Shown: one piece after another, positions 7,058 to 14,810 of the stretch
Layout: each line of letters opens with the position of its first letter
How positions within the stretch are numbered: position 1 is the first letter of the stretch
Assembly: GCA_013152045.1 (NCBI GenBank)
Contig: JAADGZ010000162.1
Location: forward strand, 1-15,306
DNA length: 15,306 nt
Direction of reading: 5' to 3'
From: Gammaproteobacteria bacterium
GTDB lineage: Bacteria; Pseudomonadota; Gammaproteobacteria; UBA6429; Thiohalophilaceae
The notes under the pieces: generated by a model
What the model was told of the DNA's origin: nothing
What the model saw: the letters and a program-made list of their open reading frames with translations, nothing else
The model's database searches: none
Program-made: the position numbers and the translations under genes

Positions 7058-8449
7058 TCAGGTGTGATTTGAGCTTGGTGTCGGCGTGGAAGAAGGCGTA
7101 TCCGGGAACTCGCACTCGACCCGAAGGCCGGGTTGGTTATCTTCCAGTTTTACACTCATGCCGTGAATTTTTGCTACTGCGTCCACCAGGCTCAGTCCCA
7201 GCCCGCTGCCAGGGGTGGTGCGGCTTTTTTCCAGCCGGTAGAAACGTTGAAATACCTGTTGGCGTTCATTTTCCGGAATCCCCGGGCCACTGTCGCTAAT
7301 GCTGATTCGGTGGCTGTCGAGGTTGATTTGAATCTGACCCTCGGCGGGGGTGTATTTGATGGCATTGTCCAGCAGGTTGGCCATAGCCTGAAATAATAGA
7401 TCACGATCCCCCTGTATATGGACATTGGCGTCTATTTGCAGGTTTAAAGACAGGCCCTTATCTTCTGCCAGCGGTTCATATAGTTCAACCACATCATGTA
7501 GCAGCGCGCGTATATCGACATCATTGAATGCATCTTTACGTTGCCGGGTTTCGATACGCGCGATGCGTAGCAGGGCGGTAAATGTTTTCAACAGGCCATC
7601 GGCTTCGCTGATAGCCTGTTCAGCCAGGGTCGGATCCTGACCGGTTTTTTCCTGTTCCGCGCGCAGCAGCTCAAGCCGGTTGCGCAGCCGCGCCAGCGGT
7701 GTGCGTAAATCATGAGCAATATTGTCGGAGACGCGCCGCACATCGTCCATCAGTTCTTCGATTCGATCGAGCATAAGATTGAGGTTGTTGGCCAGGGTAT
7801 CGAATTCGTCACCGCTGTGATGCAGGGGAATGCGGCGAGAGAGATCACCGTTGATGATTTCACGGCTGGTGATGTTAATAGATTCGAGGCGTTTAATGAC
7901 CCGATGGCTGAGCACGAAGCCACCGCCGCCGCCCAATATCAGCGTGATAACAAAACCGAGAATCAGGGCGCGAATGATACGCCGCTGGGTTTCTTCCAGC
8001 TCGTAGATGTCGCGTCCCACCAGCAAATGAAAATCGCCCGAGAGAGTAAAACTGCGGGCCCGGGCGAGATGAATTTTATTTTTACCCTGACTGGCGTTTT
8101 CGAGCTGAAAGTTTAACCAGCCATCTTTATCGGCTTCGATAGCTGGCCAACGATTAAGGTTGCCGGCAATCGGGTTAATAGCTGTGGTCAGTAGGTAGAT
8201 AGACGAGCCGGTGGGTTTGCGCGAGAGCCGTTTGTTAATGACACTGATTAGCCCGGCCAGGCCATCCATATCGTAACGTTCGGCCAGACCGGTAATTTCG
8301 GCGGCAATCGTGGCATCAGCCTGTCTCGACATATAGGCCGCTGTCGACCAGTAAATAAACCACAGCAACAGTAATACCGAGGCGCCGAATAGGGCCATAT
8401 AGGTAAAGGCCAGGCGGAAACTAAAGCTGCGCAGCAGGCGGGCTTGCAT
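7058..8449 (-). CDS. Membrane sensor histidine kinase
   Basis: Senses an envelope or membrane signal and phosphorylates the response regulator encoded just upstream. The 463 residues contain TM1 (about 13-37), a periplasmic sensor part of about 120 residues (38-158), TM2 (about 159-181, with a GGGGG run) and a HAMP linker (about 182-235). The HisKA box SDNIAHDLRTPLARL has the phospho-accepting His at 246. The ATPase domain has N-box NLLDNAIKYTP (358-368), DSGPG (386-390) and GSGLGLS (414-420). The tail is Ser/Thr/Pro-rich. The start at 8449 lies 3 bases after the regulator's stop, so this is one operon. It converges on kup with only 56 bases between stops. The layout resembles QseC/CusS-type kinases, but the periplasmic part gives no ligand. 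Confidence 0.95.
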   Translation of the reverse strand: MQARLLRSFSFRLAFTYMALFGASVLLLLWFIYWSTAAYMSRQADATIAAEITGLAERYDMDGLAGLISVINKRLSRKPTGSSIYLLTTAINPIAGNLNRWPAIEADKDGWLNFQLENASQGKNKIHLARARSFTLSGDFHLLVGRDIYELEETQRRIIRALILGFVITLILGGGGGFVLSHRVIKRLESINITSREIINGDLSRRIPLHHSGDEFDTLANNLNLMLDRIEELMDDVRRVSDNIAHDLRTPLARLRNRLELLRAEQEKTGQDPTLAEQAISEADGLLKTFTALLRIARIETRQRKDAFNDVDIRALLHDVVELYEPLAEDKGLSLNLQIDANVHIQGDRDLLFQAMANLLDNAIKYTPAEGQIQINLDSHRISISDSGPGIPENERQQVFQRFYRLEKSRTTPGSGLGLSLVDAVAKIHGMSVKLEDNQPGLRVECEFPDTPSSTPTPSSNHT

Positions 8450-8452
8450 GAA

Positions 8453-9142
8453 TTAACAGCTTTCAGATGTTGGTTCGTGTAAACAATAGCCTGCGCCGCG
8501 TACGGTATGCAACAGAGCAGGTTTGAAATCCCGGTCTATTTTATTGCGCAGCCGGCTAATATGTACATCGATGATATTGGTCTGGGGGTCGAAGTGATAA
8601 TCCCAGACGCTTTCCAGGAGCATGGTGCGGGTGACGATCTGGCCCGCGTGTTGTAACAGAAATTCGAGAATAACATATTCACGCGGTTGCAGATTAATCG
8701 TTTTGCCAGCTCGTTTGACGGTATGCGTGAGCCGATCCAGTTCTAGATCGGCTACCTTGAGCAGGCGGATGTCAGGTTTGATTTCCCCGCGTCGCAGCAG
8801 TGCCTCAATACGTGCCAGCAGTTCGGAAAAAGCAAAAGGTTTGACCAGATAGTCATCCCCCCCCGCTTTCAGGCCCTGCACCCGGTCGTCTACCTCGCCC
8901 AGGGCGCTGAGAATGATCACCGGTGTCTGCCGATCTGAACTGCGCAGAGTTTTCAGGATCGAGAGACCGTCAAGCGCAGGCAGCATGCGATCGAGTATCA
9001 AGATGTCATAGTCGTTTTCCAATGCCATAAACAGACCGTCTTTACCGTCGAGGGCCTGATCGACGGTATGTCCGTGTTCCTTCAGGCCCTTGGCAATGTA
9101 GTTGGCTGTTTCAATGTCGTCTTCAATGACAAGGATATGCAT
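8453..9142 (-). CDS. OmpR/PhoB-family response regulator
   Basis: A cytoplasmic DNA-binding regulator of 229 residues. The receiver domain (1-120) has acidic residues D8 and D9, the phospho-accepting D51 in LILDRMLP, the switch Ser79 and Lys101 in VKPF. A winged-helix DNA-binding domain (about 128-222) includes LQPREYVILEFLLQHAGQIV, then DVHISRLRNKID and VRGAGYCL. All catalytic residues are present, so it should be active. The ATG at 9142 starts MHILVIEDD; the Shine-Dalgarno is weak (GAGAC). The gene is first in a two-gene operon with the histidine kinase. Targets cannot be read from sequence; kup and the acid genes next door are candidates by proximity only. Confidence 0.96.
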   Translation of the reverse strand: MHILVIEDDIETANYIAKGLKEHGHTVDQALDGKDGLFMALENDYDILILDRMLPALDGLSILKTLRSSDRQTPVIILSALGEVDDRVQGLKAGGDDYLVKPFAFSELLARIEALLRRGEIKPDIRLLKVADLELDRLTHTVKRAGKTINLQPREYVILEFLLQHAGQIVTRTMLLESVWDYHFDPQTNIIDVHISRLRNKIDRDFKPALLHTVRGAGYCLHEPTSESC

Positions 9143-9267
9143 ACTGTTTGTCTCAGAATCTCGGGACGTCTCGCCCCTTTAATTTACAAAAATGATAACA
9201 GGACTATTAGCATAGTGGTTGGCAACTGAAGAAAGCATGGATATAACATTAAACATTGTTAACAAAG
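9143..9267. promoter_or_regulatory. Gap holding the response-regulator promoter and the pycB 3' end
   Basis: These 125 bases separate the pyruvate carboxylase B stop from the regulator start, both on the minus strand. The left part carries a repeated CGAGA motif (within 9160-9174), close to the regulator start. An AT-rich imperfect inverted repeat, TAACA-ttaaacat-TGTTA, lies at 9244-9261 just after the pycB stop. I see no convincing promoter hexamers and no T-run-tailed terminator. Confidence 0.3.
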
Positions 9268-11079
9268 CTATTCAATCTCAATCAGCGCTTCATCTGGGGT
9301 AACGCTTTCTCCCTTGCTGACATGGATCATTTTTATTTCACCGCTGACCGGAGCCTGTACTTCGGTTTCCATTTTCATGGCTTCGGTGATCAATACTGGA
9401 TCGCCAGCCTTAACCAGATCGCCGATATTTACTAGTACTTCGACAATGCTGCCAGGCATGGATGTCGTCACATGGCCTGGTTCTGATGCGCGTGGACGTT
9501 TGCCAGTTGCCTGCTGAGTTTGTGTGCCATTCTCACCCAGAGTAATATCATCCAGCGCTTCCAGCGTGAGTTCTTCGGGCACGCCGTCAACGCTAAGGTA
9601 ATAGGGTCGTTGCTGTTGCTTCGAATAACCGGTGCCGGTTATTTTGATGTGGTAAGTCTCGCCGTGCATGGTGATATTAAATTCAGTTGCGGCCTTGCGT
9701 TTGGATGCTTCGCTATCGGCAGGTTCCAGGGCTTCGGGAATTAAACTATTATTATTGCGCTGCTCAAGAAAATCACGGCCAATGTCGGGAAACATGGCAT
9801 AGGTTAGAATATCTTCATCGGTATGTGCGGTGGCACCAATTTCTTTTTTCAGCTTGTTCATCTCAGGCTTGAGCAGATCCGCTGGACGGCATTTGATCAG
9901 CCTTTCATGACCAATCGCCATGAGCTGAACCTGGGGACTTATTTCCCCCGGTGCTTTGCCATAACGACCCTGCAGATAAAGTTTGACCTCATTAGTGATA
10001 GTTTTGTAACGCTCATCGGCGAGTACATTCAATACCGCCTGGGTACCGACTATCTGTGAGGTTGGGGTAACCAGGGGTGGGTAGCCAAGCTCCTTGCGTA
10101 CCTGTGGAATTTCTTTCAAGACTTCATTCATTCGTGGCAGGGCACCCTGTTCCCTGAGTTGAATGGACAGATTGGAAATCATGCCGCCAGGAACCTGGTT
10201 GACCTGTACCCGGGTATCCAGCGCGGTGTGTTCACTCTCAAATTGATGATATTTTTTTCGTACTTCGTAAAAATAAAAGCCAATTTCCTGTAACAGCGGC
10301 AAATCTAGACCGCTGTCGTATTCGGTATCTTTAAATGCTGCGACCATACTTTCGGTCGGCGGATGGGAGGTGCCGCCGGAGAAGGCGGAAATGGCCGTAT
10401 CGATACCACTAACGCCGTTTTCAACCGCCTTGTACTGACACATACTGGCCAGTCCGGCGGTGGCATGGCAGTGTAGATGCACGGGCACATCCAACGCATC
10501 TACCAGTAACTGAACCAGTTCAGCCGTGACCTGCGGAGTGAGTAAACCGGCCATATCTTTGATCGCAATACTGTCACAGCCCATCGCTTCCATTTCTTTT
10601 CCCTGGGCCACAAAATTCGCAAGCGTGTGTACCGGCGAGGTGGTGTAACAGATCGCCCCCTGGGCATGTTTACCCGCTTTTTTTACCGCTTCAATGGAGA
10701 CGCGCAAATTGCGCAGGTCGTTCATGGCATCAAAGATACGGAATATATCCATACCGTTATCGGCCGCGCGTTCGACAAAGGCGCGAACCACATCATCGGA
10801 ATAATGCCGATAGCCCAACAGGTTCTGACCGCGCAGCAGCATTTGCAGTTTGGTATTGGGCAAAGCCTCCCGCAGTTTGCGCAAGCGTTGCCAGGGATCC
10901 TCTTTTAGAAAACGGATGCAGGCATCGAAGGTCGCACCGCCCCACATCTCCAACGACCAGAAACCCACCTTGTCCAGCTTCTCACAGATGGGCAGCATGT
11001 CGTCGATACGCATGCGCGTCGCGATAAGTGACTGATGGGCATCACGCAGAACCGTTTCGGTGATTTTGATCTGTGGCAT
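9268..11079 (-). CDS. pycB: Pyruvate carboxylase subunit B (OadA-like carboxyltransferase + biotin carrier)
   Basis: Transfers the carboxyl group from carboxybiotin to pyruvate, giving oxaloacetate. The 603 residues comprise a carboxyltransferase TIM barrel with TVLRDAHQSL (9-18; metal ligand D13), IAIKDMAGLL (171-180; carbamylated K174) and HLHCHATAGL (201-210; metal ligands H203 and H205). A middle domain of the PYC/OADA type follows, and the protein ends with a biotin-carrier domain with EAMKME and biotinyl lysine K569. The ATG at 11079 has AAGGGG about seven bases upstream. The biotin carboxylase gene lies 173 bases upstream on the same strand, and no OadB or OadG membrane subunits are present. 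Together these favour a soluble two-subunit pyruvate carboxylase over a sodium-pumping oxaloacetate decarboxylase. The alternative, 2-oxoglutarate carboxylase, cannot be fully excluded. Confidence 0.9.
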   Translation of the reverse strand: MPQIKITETVLRDAHQSLIATRMRIDDMLPICEKLDKVGFWSLEMWGGATFDACIRFLKEDPWQRLRKLREALPNTKLQMLLRGQNLLGYRHYSDDVVRAFVERAADNGMDIFRIFDAMNDLRNLRVSIEAVKKAGKHAQGAICYTTSPVHTLANFVAQGKEMEAMGCDSIAIKDMAGLLTPQVTAELVQLLVDALDVPVHLHCHATAGLASMCQYKAVENGVSGIDTAISAFSGGTSHPPTESMVAAFKDTEYDSGLDLPLLQEIGFYFYEVRKKYHQFESEHTALDTRVQVNQVPGGMISNLSIQLREQGALPRMNEVLKEIPQVRKELGYPPLVTPTSQIVGTQAVLNVLADERYKTITNEVKLYLQGRYGKAPGEISPQVQLMAIGHERLIKCRPADLLKPEMNKLKKEIGATAHTDEDILTYAMFPDIGRDFLEQRNNNSLIPEALEPADSEASKRKAATEFNITMHGETYHIKITGTGYSKQQQRPYYLSVDGVPEELTLEALDDITLGENGTQTQQATGKRPRASEPGHVTTSMPGSIVEVLVNIGDLVKAGDPVLITEAMKMETEVQAPVSGEIKMIHVSKGESVTPDEALIEIE

Positions 11080-11111
11080 TAATGCCCCCTTGTTTGAGAT
11101 GCGTTGTTGAT

Positions 11112-11236
11112 CGCAGAGAACGCAGAGTCGCAGAGTTCGCGAAGAAATTCTTTAACCTGTTTATTTGAAAATATTGGCGGTTGGTTTTTCATATAAATTT
11201 TTATCTCTGCGTCTTTGCGCCTCTGCGTTCTTTGCG
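11112..11236. repeat. Inverted repeat built from CGCAGAG heptamers
   Basis: The left arm (11112-11144) has four heptamers in a row: CGCAGAG, CGCAGAG, CGCAGAG and CGCGAAG, spaced AA, T, TT. The right arm (11205-11236), read on the minus strand, has CGCAAAG, CGCAGAG, CGCAAAG, CGCAGAG, spaced AA, G, A. The arms are thus imperfect inverted copies around an AT-rich 60-base spacer. The whole 125-bp unit fills most of the pycA-pycB gap. It contains no open frame of note. It resembles short dispersed palindromic repeats found between genes in many environmental bacteria; a mobile (MITE-like) origin is inference. Confidence 0.75.
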
Positions 11237-11252
11237 TTAAAAAACAGTCCCA

Positions 11253-12671
11253 TCAAAGCCCCATGTTAGCGGCAATCGCCGCCGCTATCGCTGCGGCAAC
11301 CTGGCGACTGGATCGTTTGAGCGAATAGTTCACCAGCTCCGGGTGGGTTTCAATAAAACTGGTGTCAAACTTGCCGGTTGCAAAATCTGCGGATTTCAGA
11401 ATTTCCAGGTGAAAGGGAATGGTGGTCTTGATGCCATAGACGCCAATATCGCGCAGGGCGCGAATGGCGCGGTCGATAAGTAAGTCCCAGTCCAGCGCCC
11501 AGACGATAAGCTTGGCACACATGGAGTCGTAGTAGGGCGGGATCTCATAGCCGGTATAAATCGCACCATCGGTGCGTACACCCGGTCCGCCAGTGGCAAA
11601 ATAGCGTGTGATGCGGCCGAAGCTGGGCAGAAAATCGTTTTGCGGATCTTCGGCGTTGATGCGAAATTCCATCGCATAGCCGCGACGTTGTACCTCGCTT
11701 TGCTGGTAGTTCAATTGTAGTCCGGCGGCGATGCGGATCTGTTCACGGACGATGTCGATGCCGGTAATGGCTTCGGTGACGGGATGTTCGACCTGCAGGC
11801 GGGTGTTCATCTCCATGAAATAAAAGTTGTCTTCGGCATCGAGCAGAAACTCAACCGTACCGGCATTGGTATAGTTCACCGCCTGGGCGGTGCGTACGGC
11901 CAGATCGCCGATATACTCACGTTGTGTGTCGGTCAGTTGGGGGGAGGGTGCGATTTCCAGTAGTTTCTGGTGGCGACGCTGGATTGAGCAGTCGCGTTCG
12001 AACAGGTGGATCACGTTGCCATGTTGATCGGCCAGGATCTGTACCTCGATGTGGCGCGGGTCGGCAATATATTTTTCCAGAAAGACCTCGGCCCGGCCGA
12101 AAGCTTTTTGCGCCTCGGATATTACCCGGTCAAAGGCGCGGCTGAGTTCATCGTGGTTCTGGCAGCAGCGGATGCCACGGCCACCGCCACCACAGGTGGC
12201 TTTGAGCATCACCGGGTAGCCAATTTCTTCGGCCAGTTGCAGAGCTTCTTCTAGATTGGCGAGATTGTTCTCACTGCCGGGAGTGACGGGCACCCCGGCT
12301 TTGCGCATGGCATGGCGCGCTTCGGTTTTGTCGCCCATGCGGCGAATGACCTCAGCGGACGGGCCGATGAAACGGATATTGCGGCGGGCGCAGATCTCGG
12401 CCAGATCCGGGTTTTCCGAAAGAAAACCGTAGCCGGGATGCAGGGCATCGCAGCCTGCTGCCACCGCAAGATTAACCAGCCGGTGCGCATTGAGATAGCC
12501 AGCCACGGTGTCCGGCCCCAGACTGTAGGCCTCATCCGCCTTTTTAACGTGCAGCGCGTAGCGATCGGCTTCGGCATATACCGCTACAGATTTAATGCCC
12601 ATTTCGGCGCAGGCGCGGACGATGCGTACGGCAATTTCACCGCGGTTGGCAATGAGTATCTTTTTTATCAT
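11253..12671 (-). CDS. pycA: Pyruvate carboxylase subunit A (biotin carboxylase)
   Basis: Carboxylates the biotin carried by subunit B, using ATP and bicarbonate. The 472 residues have the biotin carboxylase fold. Landmarks are the N-terminal KKILIANRGEIAVRIVRA (3-20), HPGYGFLSEN (78-87), the ATP-grasp glycine loop GGGGRGI (161-167), FERDCSIQRRHQKLLEIAPS (224-243) and FMEMNTRLQVEHPVTE (285-300). The C-terminal end, with TSFIETHPELVNYSLKR and an Ala-rich tail, is like the Pseudomonas two-subunit enzyme as I remember it and unlike AccC of acetyl-CoA carboxylase, which normally sits beside accB. The ATG at 12671 has an in-frame TAA two codons upstream and no visible Shine-Dalgarno. It is co-oriented with pycB, probably in one transcript despite the intervening repeat. 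Confidence 0.92.
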   Translation of the reverse strand: MIKKILIANRGEIAVRIVRACAEMGIKSVAVYAEADRYALHVKKADEAYSLGPDTVAGYLNAHRLVNLAVAAGCDALHPGYGFLSENPDLAEICARRNIRFIGPSAEVIRRMGDKTEARHAMRKAGVPVTPGSENNLANLEEALQLAEEIGYPVMLKATCGGGGRGIRCCQNHDELSRAFDRVISEAQKAFGRAEVFLEKYIADPRHIEVQILADQHGNVIHLFERDCSIQRRHQKLLEIAPSPQLTDTQREYIGDLAVRTAQAVNYTNAGTVEFLLDAEDNFYFMEMNTRLQVEHPVTEAITGIDIVREQIRIAAGLQLNYQQSEVQRRGYAMEFRINAEDPQNDFLPSFGRITRYFATGGPGVRTDGAIYTGYEIPPYYDSMCAKLIVWALDWDLLIDRAIRALRDIGVYGIKTTIPFHLEILKSADFATGKFDTSFIETHPELVNYSLKRSSRQVAAAIAAAIAANMGL

Positions 12672-12833
12672 TATTTAATAATAGTGTCCCGAAGCAGGCT
12701 TTCCCTGTAAAATCACCTTTAGGATTGTGTAATTCTGAATCTGTGCTGTCAGATTTAAGTAAATGTAGCAGACTGTCAAGCCGGATCCGACTGAAATGCG
12801 ATATACCGTAGAACGGTGGTTTTCAAGGAAGTT

Positions 12834-12860
12834 TTGACACTGCCTCTACACCTCTATAAA
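12834..12860 (+). promoter_or_regulatory. Candidate sigma-70 promoter for yceD-rpmF
   Basis: A perfect -35 hexamer TTGACA (12834-12839) and a near-perfect -10 TATAAA (12855-12860) lie in the 200-base gap between divergent pycA and yceD. The spacer is 15 bases, shorter than the usual 17. The predicted transcript start (about 12867) is only about 5 bases before the yceD ATG, so the mRNA would be almost leaderless if both assignments hold. Confidence 0.6.
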
Positions 12861-12871
12861 ATCCGCAGGTT

Positions 12872-13414
12872 ATGGCAAAAGGGTGTGCAAAAGAGTATCA
12901 GCGGTTGCCGTTTCGAGTTGATCCTTTTCGCTTTGCGCATGATGCGGTTGAACTTGAATCACAACTGCTCCTGACGCAGATGAAGCGACTATCCGCGATA
13001 CTTTATCGATCCGAGGGGATGATAACGGTCAAATTGGCTTTTGCGGTGGATATACTGGGCGTTTCTAGTTTGTTGGGTAGTGTGCAGGCGAGTCTGGATT
13101 TGGTTTGTCAGCGCTGTTTAAAGCCGATGCGGGTTGAAGTGAATACATCGTTGGCATTGGGCTTTGCTCGTAGCGTCGCTGGATTAGAGAAGATTCCGAG
13201 CGAACTGGAGCCGGTTCGAGTTGAAGGCGGACAGGTGAACTTGCTGGACTTGCTAGAGGACGAAATCATGTTGGCCTTGCCGCAGATCCCCCGGCATGCC
13301 GAGAATGAATGTTCGCTGCGGCATAAACCTGAATCGCCCAATAGCGAAAGCCCTCAGCCGCAGGAACGGGAAAATCCCTTCAGCGTTCTGGCTGGGCTGA
13401 AAAAATCTGAGTAA
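12872..13414 (+). CDS. yceD: YceD/DUF177 family protein (23S rRNA accumulation)
   Basis: YceD proteins support accumulation of large-subunit ribosomal RNA; the gene almost always precedes rpmF. The 180-residue product has LPFRVDPFRFA (12-22), the Cys pair in LVCQRCLKPM, then the acidic stretch VNLLDLLEDEIMLALPQIP and the closing NPFSVLAGLKK, all as in E. coli YceD (173 residues). The ATG at 12872 gives about six more N-terminal residues than E. coli and has only a weak GCAGG upstream. A TTG at 12905 is a possible alternative start that would begin right at the conserved LPF. rpmF follows 53 bases downstream. Confidence 0.92.
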   Translation: MAKGCAKEYQRLPFRVDPFRFAHDAVELESQLLLTQMKRLSAILYRSEGMITVKLAFAVDILGVSSLLGSVQASLDLVCQRCLKPMRVEVNTSLALGFARSVAGLEKIPSELEPVRVEGGQVNLLDLLEDEIMLALPQIPRHAENECSLRHKPESPNSESPQPQERENPFSVLAGLKKSE

Positions 13415-13467
13415 GTACTGGAGGTTTTCCAGTATCTGACAATTATTAAAGTTAATGAGGAATTATC

Positions 13468-13644
13468 ATGGCGGTACAAAAGAATCGTAAAACTCCATCC
13501 AGGCGTGGAATGCGTCGTTCACACGATGCATTGACAGGTCGTGCCGTGTCGATTGAACCTACCACGGGTGAAAGTCATTTGCGTCATCACGTTAGTGCCG
13601 ATGGTTTCTATCGTGGCCGCAAAGTCATTGAAGTCGAAGAATAG
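13468..13644 (+). CDS. rpmF: 50S ribosomal protein L32
   Basis: A small structural protein of the large ribosomal subunit. The 58 residues begin [20 protein letters not shown] and continue with [18 protein letters not shown], the L32 signature. It is the zinc-free form, with no cysteines, as in E. coli (57 residues). The ATG at 13468 has TGAGGAA about six to eight bases upstream. It lies between yceD and plsX as in most gammaproteobacteria and is followed by a strong terminator hairpin. Confidence 0.98.
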   Translation: MAVQKNRKTPSRRGMRRSHDALTGRAVSIEPTTGESHLRHHVSADGFYRGRKVIEVEE

Positions 13645-13711
13645 TTTTTGTTGCCAGGCTTGTAGGCTCAGAAACTGTGTACTTTGTCTGGCTAAGAGTT
13701 CAGACGAACAG

Positions 13712-13747
13712 ACGGGACATGGTGCAAACCATGTCCCGTTATTTTAT
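13712..13747 (+). terminator. Rho-independent terminator after rpmF
   Basis: A perfect 11-base stem, ACGGGACATGG (13712-13722) pairing with CCATGTCCCGT (13729-13739), has a 6-base TGCAAA loop and is followed by TATTTTATTT. It sits 67 bases after the rpmF stop and 42 bases before the plsX start. It should end or attenuate transcripts from yceD-rpmF before the lipid genes. Confidence 0.88.
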
Positions 13748-13780
13748 TTATAAGACTTTCGATATGCAAAATCATCCTGG

Positions 13781-14806
13781 ATGACGAACAACAGCATTAC
13801 TATCTCGCTCGATGCCATGGGCGGTGACTTTGGCCCCAGTGTGGTGATACCGGCGGCTATCAAGGCACTTGAACAGCATCCTTCCCTGACACTCATTCTT
13901 GTTGGCAATGAAGACGAACTGACGAAGATCCTTAAGGGTCGCGGTCGTTCGGTATCTGCACGCCTGCAAATTCAGCATGCTTCCGAAGTGGTGCATTCGG
14001 ATGAACCGCCTTCACAAGCCTTGCGTGGAAAAAAAGATTCGTCCATGCGCGTCGCGATTAACCTGGTCAAGGCTGGCCGGGCGCAGGCCTGCGTCAGTGC
14101 CGGCAATACCGGCGCGCTGATGGCTACCGCCCGTTTTGTTCTGAAAATGCTGCCGGGCGTAGATCGTCCGGCGATCTGTACCATGTTACCGAATATGAAA
14201 AACGGTCATGCGCATGTGCTGGATCTGGGGGCCAATGTCGACAGTAGCGCCCAGGCCCTGTTCGAATTTGCCGTCATGGGGGCCGCCCTGGCAACTGCGG
14301 TTGACAATAATGACCGGCCGACAGTGGGTTTGCTGAACATCGGCGAAGAGGAAATCAAGGGTAACGAGCAGGTCAAACAGGCCGCTGCCCTGCTGGCAAA
14401 CAGCAATTTGAATTACATTGGTTATGTTGAAGGCGATGGTATTTATAAAGGTGACGCCGATGTCGTGGTCTGCGATGGCTTTGTCGGTAATGTGATGCTT
14501 AAAACCACCGAAGGTGTCGCAAAAATGATCCGCTATTACATTCAACAGGAATTCAAACGCAACCCACTGACCATGCTCAGCGGTCTTATGGCACTGCCAG
14601 TGCTAAAAGCATTTCGTAAACGTATCGATCCACGGGAATATAACGGTGCTAGTTTTCTGGGGATACAGGGCGTTGTCATCAAAAGTCACGGCAGTGCCGA
14701 TGCTTATTCGTTTGCCACCGCGATTTCTGAAGCCATTGTCGAAGTCAGTAAAAATGTACCCGCACTTATTGCAAAAGAGCTGGAAAATCAGTTAGTCAAG
14801 GGGTAG
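13781..14806 (+). CDS. plsX: Phosphate acyltransferase PlsX
   Basis: Makes acyl-phosphate from acyl-ACP and phosphate, the first step of the PlsX/PlsY route to phosphatidic acid; peripheral at the inner membrane. The 341 residues match the family length and show [20 protein letters not shown] (8-27), [20 protein letters not shown] in the first third, then [30 protein letters not shown] and [19 protein letters not shown]. The ATG at 13781 has no good Shine-Dalgarno. It overlaps, as ATGA, the stop of a possible six-codon frame starting at 13764, so coupling is conceivable. fabH begins 4 bases after the stop, so the two form an operon. Confidence 0.97.
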   Translation: MTNNSITISLDAMGGDFGPSVVIPAAIKALEQHPSLTLILVGNEDELTKILKGRGRSVSARLQIQHASEVVHSDEPPSQALRGKKDSSMRVAINLVKAGRAQACVSAGNTGALMATARFVLKMLPGVDRPAICTMLPNMKNGHAHVLDLGANVDSSAQALFEFAVMGAALATAVDNNDRPTVGLLNIGEEEIKGNEQVKQAAALLANSNLNYIGYVEGDGIYKGDADVVVCDGFVGNVMLKTTEGVAKMIRYYIQQEFKRNPLTMLSGLMALPVLKAFRKRIDPREYNGASFLGIQGVVIKSHGSADAYSFATAISEAIVEVSKNVPALIAKELENQLVKG

Positions 14807-14810
14807 TGAT

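Noticed and set aside
9244-9261. AT-rich inverted repeat after pycB as a terminator
   Set aside because: The stem is only five A/T-rich base pairs and there is no T-run after it in the pycB direction.
9268-12671. Oxaloacetate decarboxylase sodium pump
   Set aside because: No beta or gamma subunit genes are present, and the partner is a biotin carboxylase, which a pump does not need.
13541-13753. Plus-strand open frame of 70 codons overlapping rpmF
   Set aside because: It runs out of frame through rpmF and into the terminator hairpin, so it is a shadow frame.
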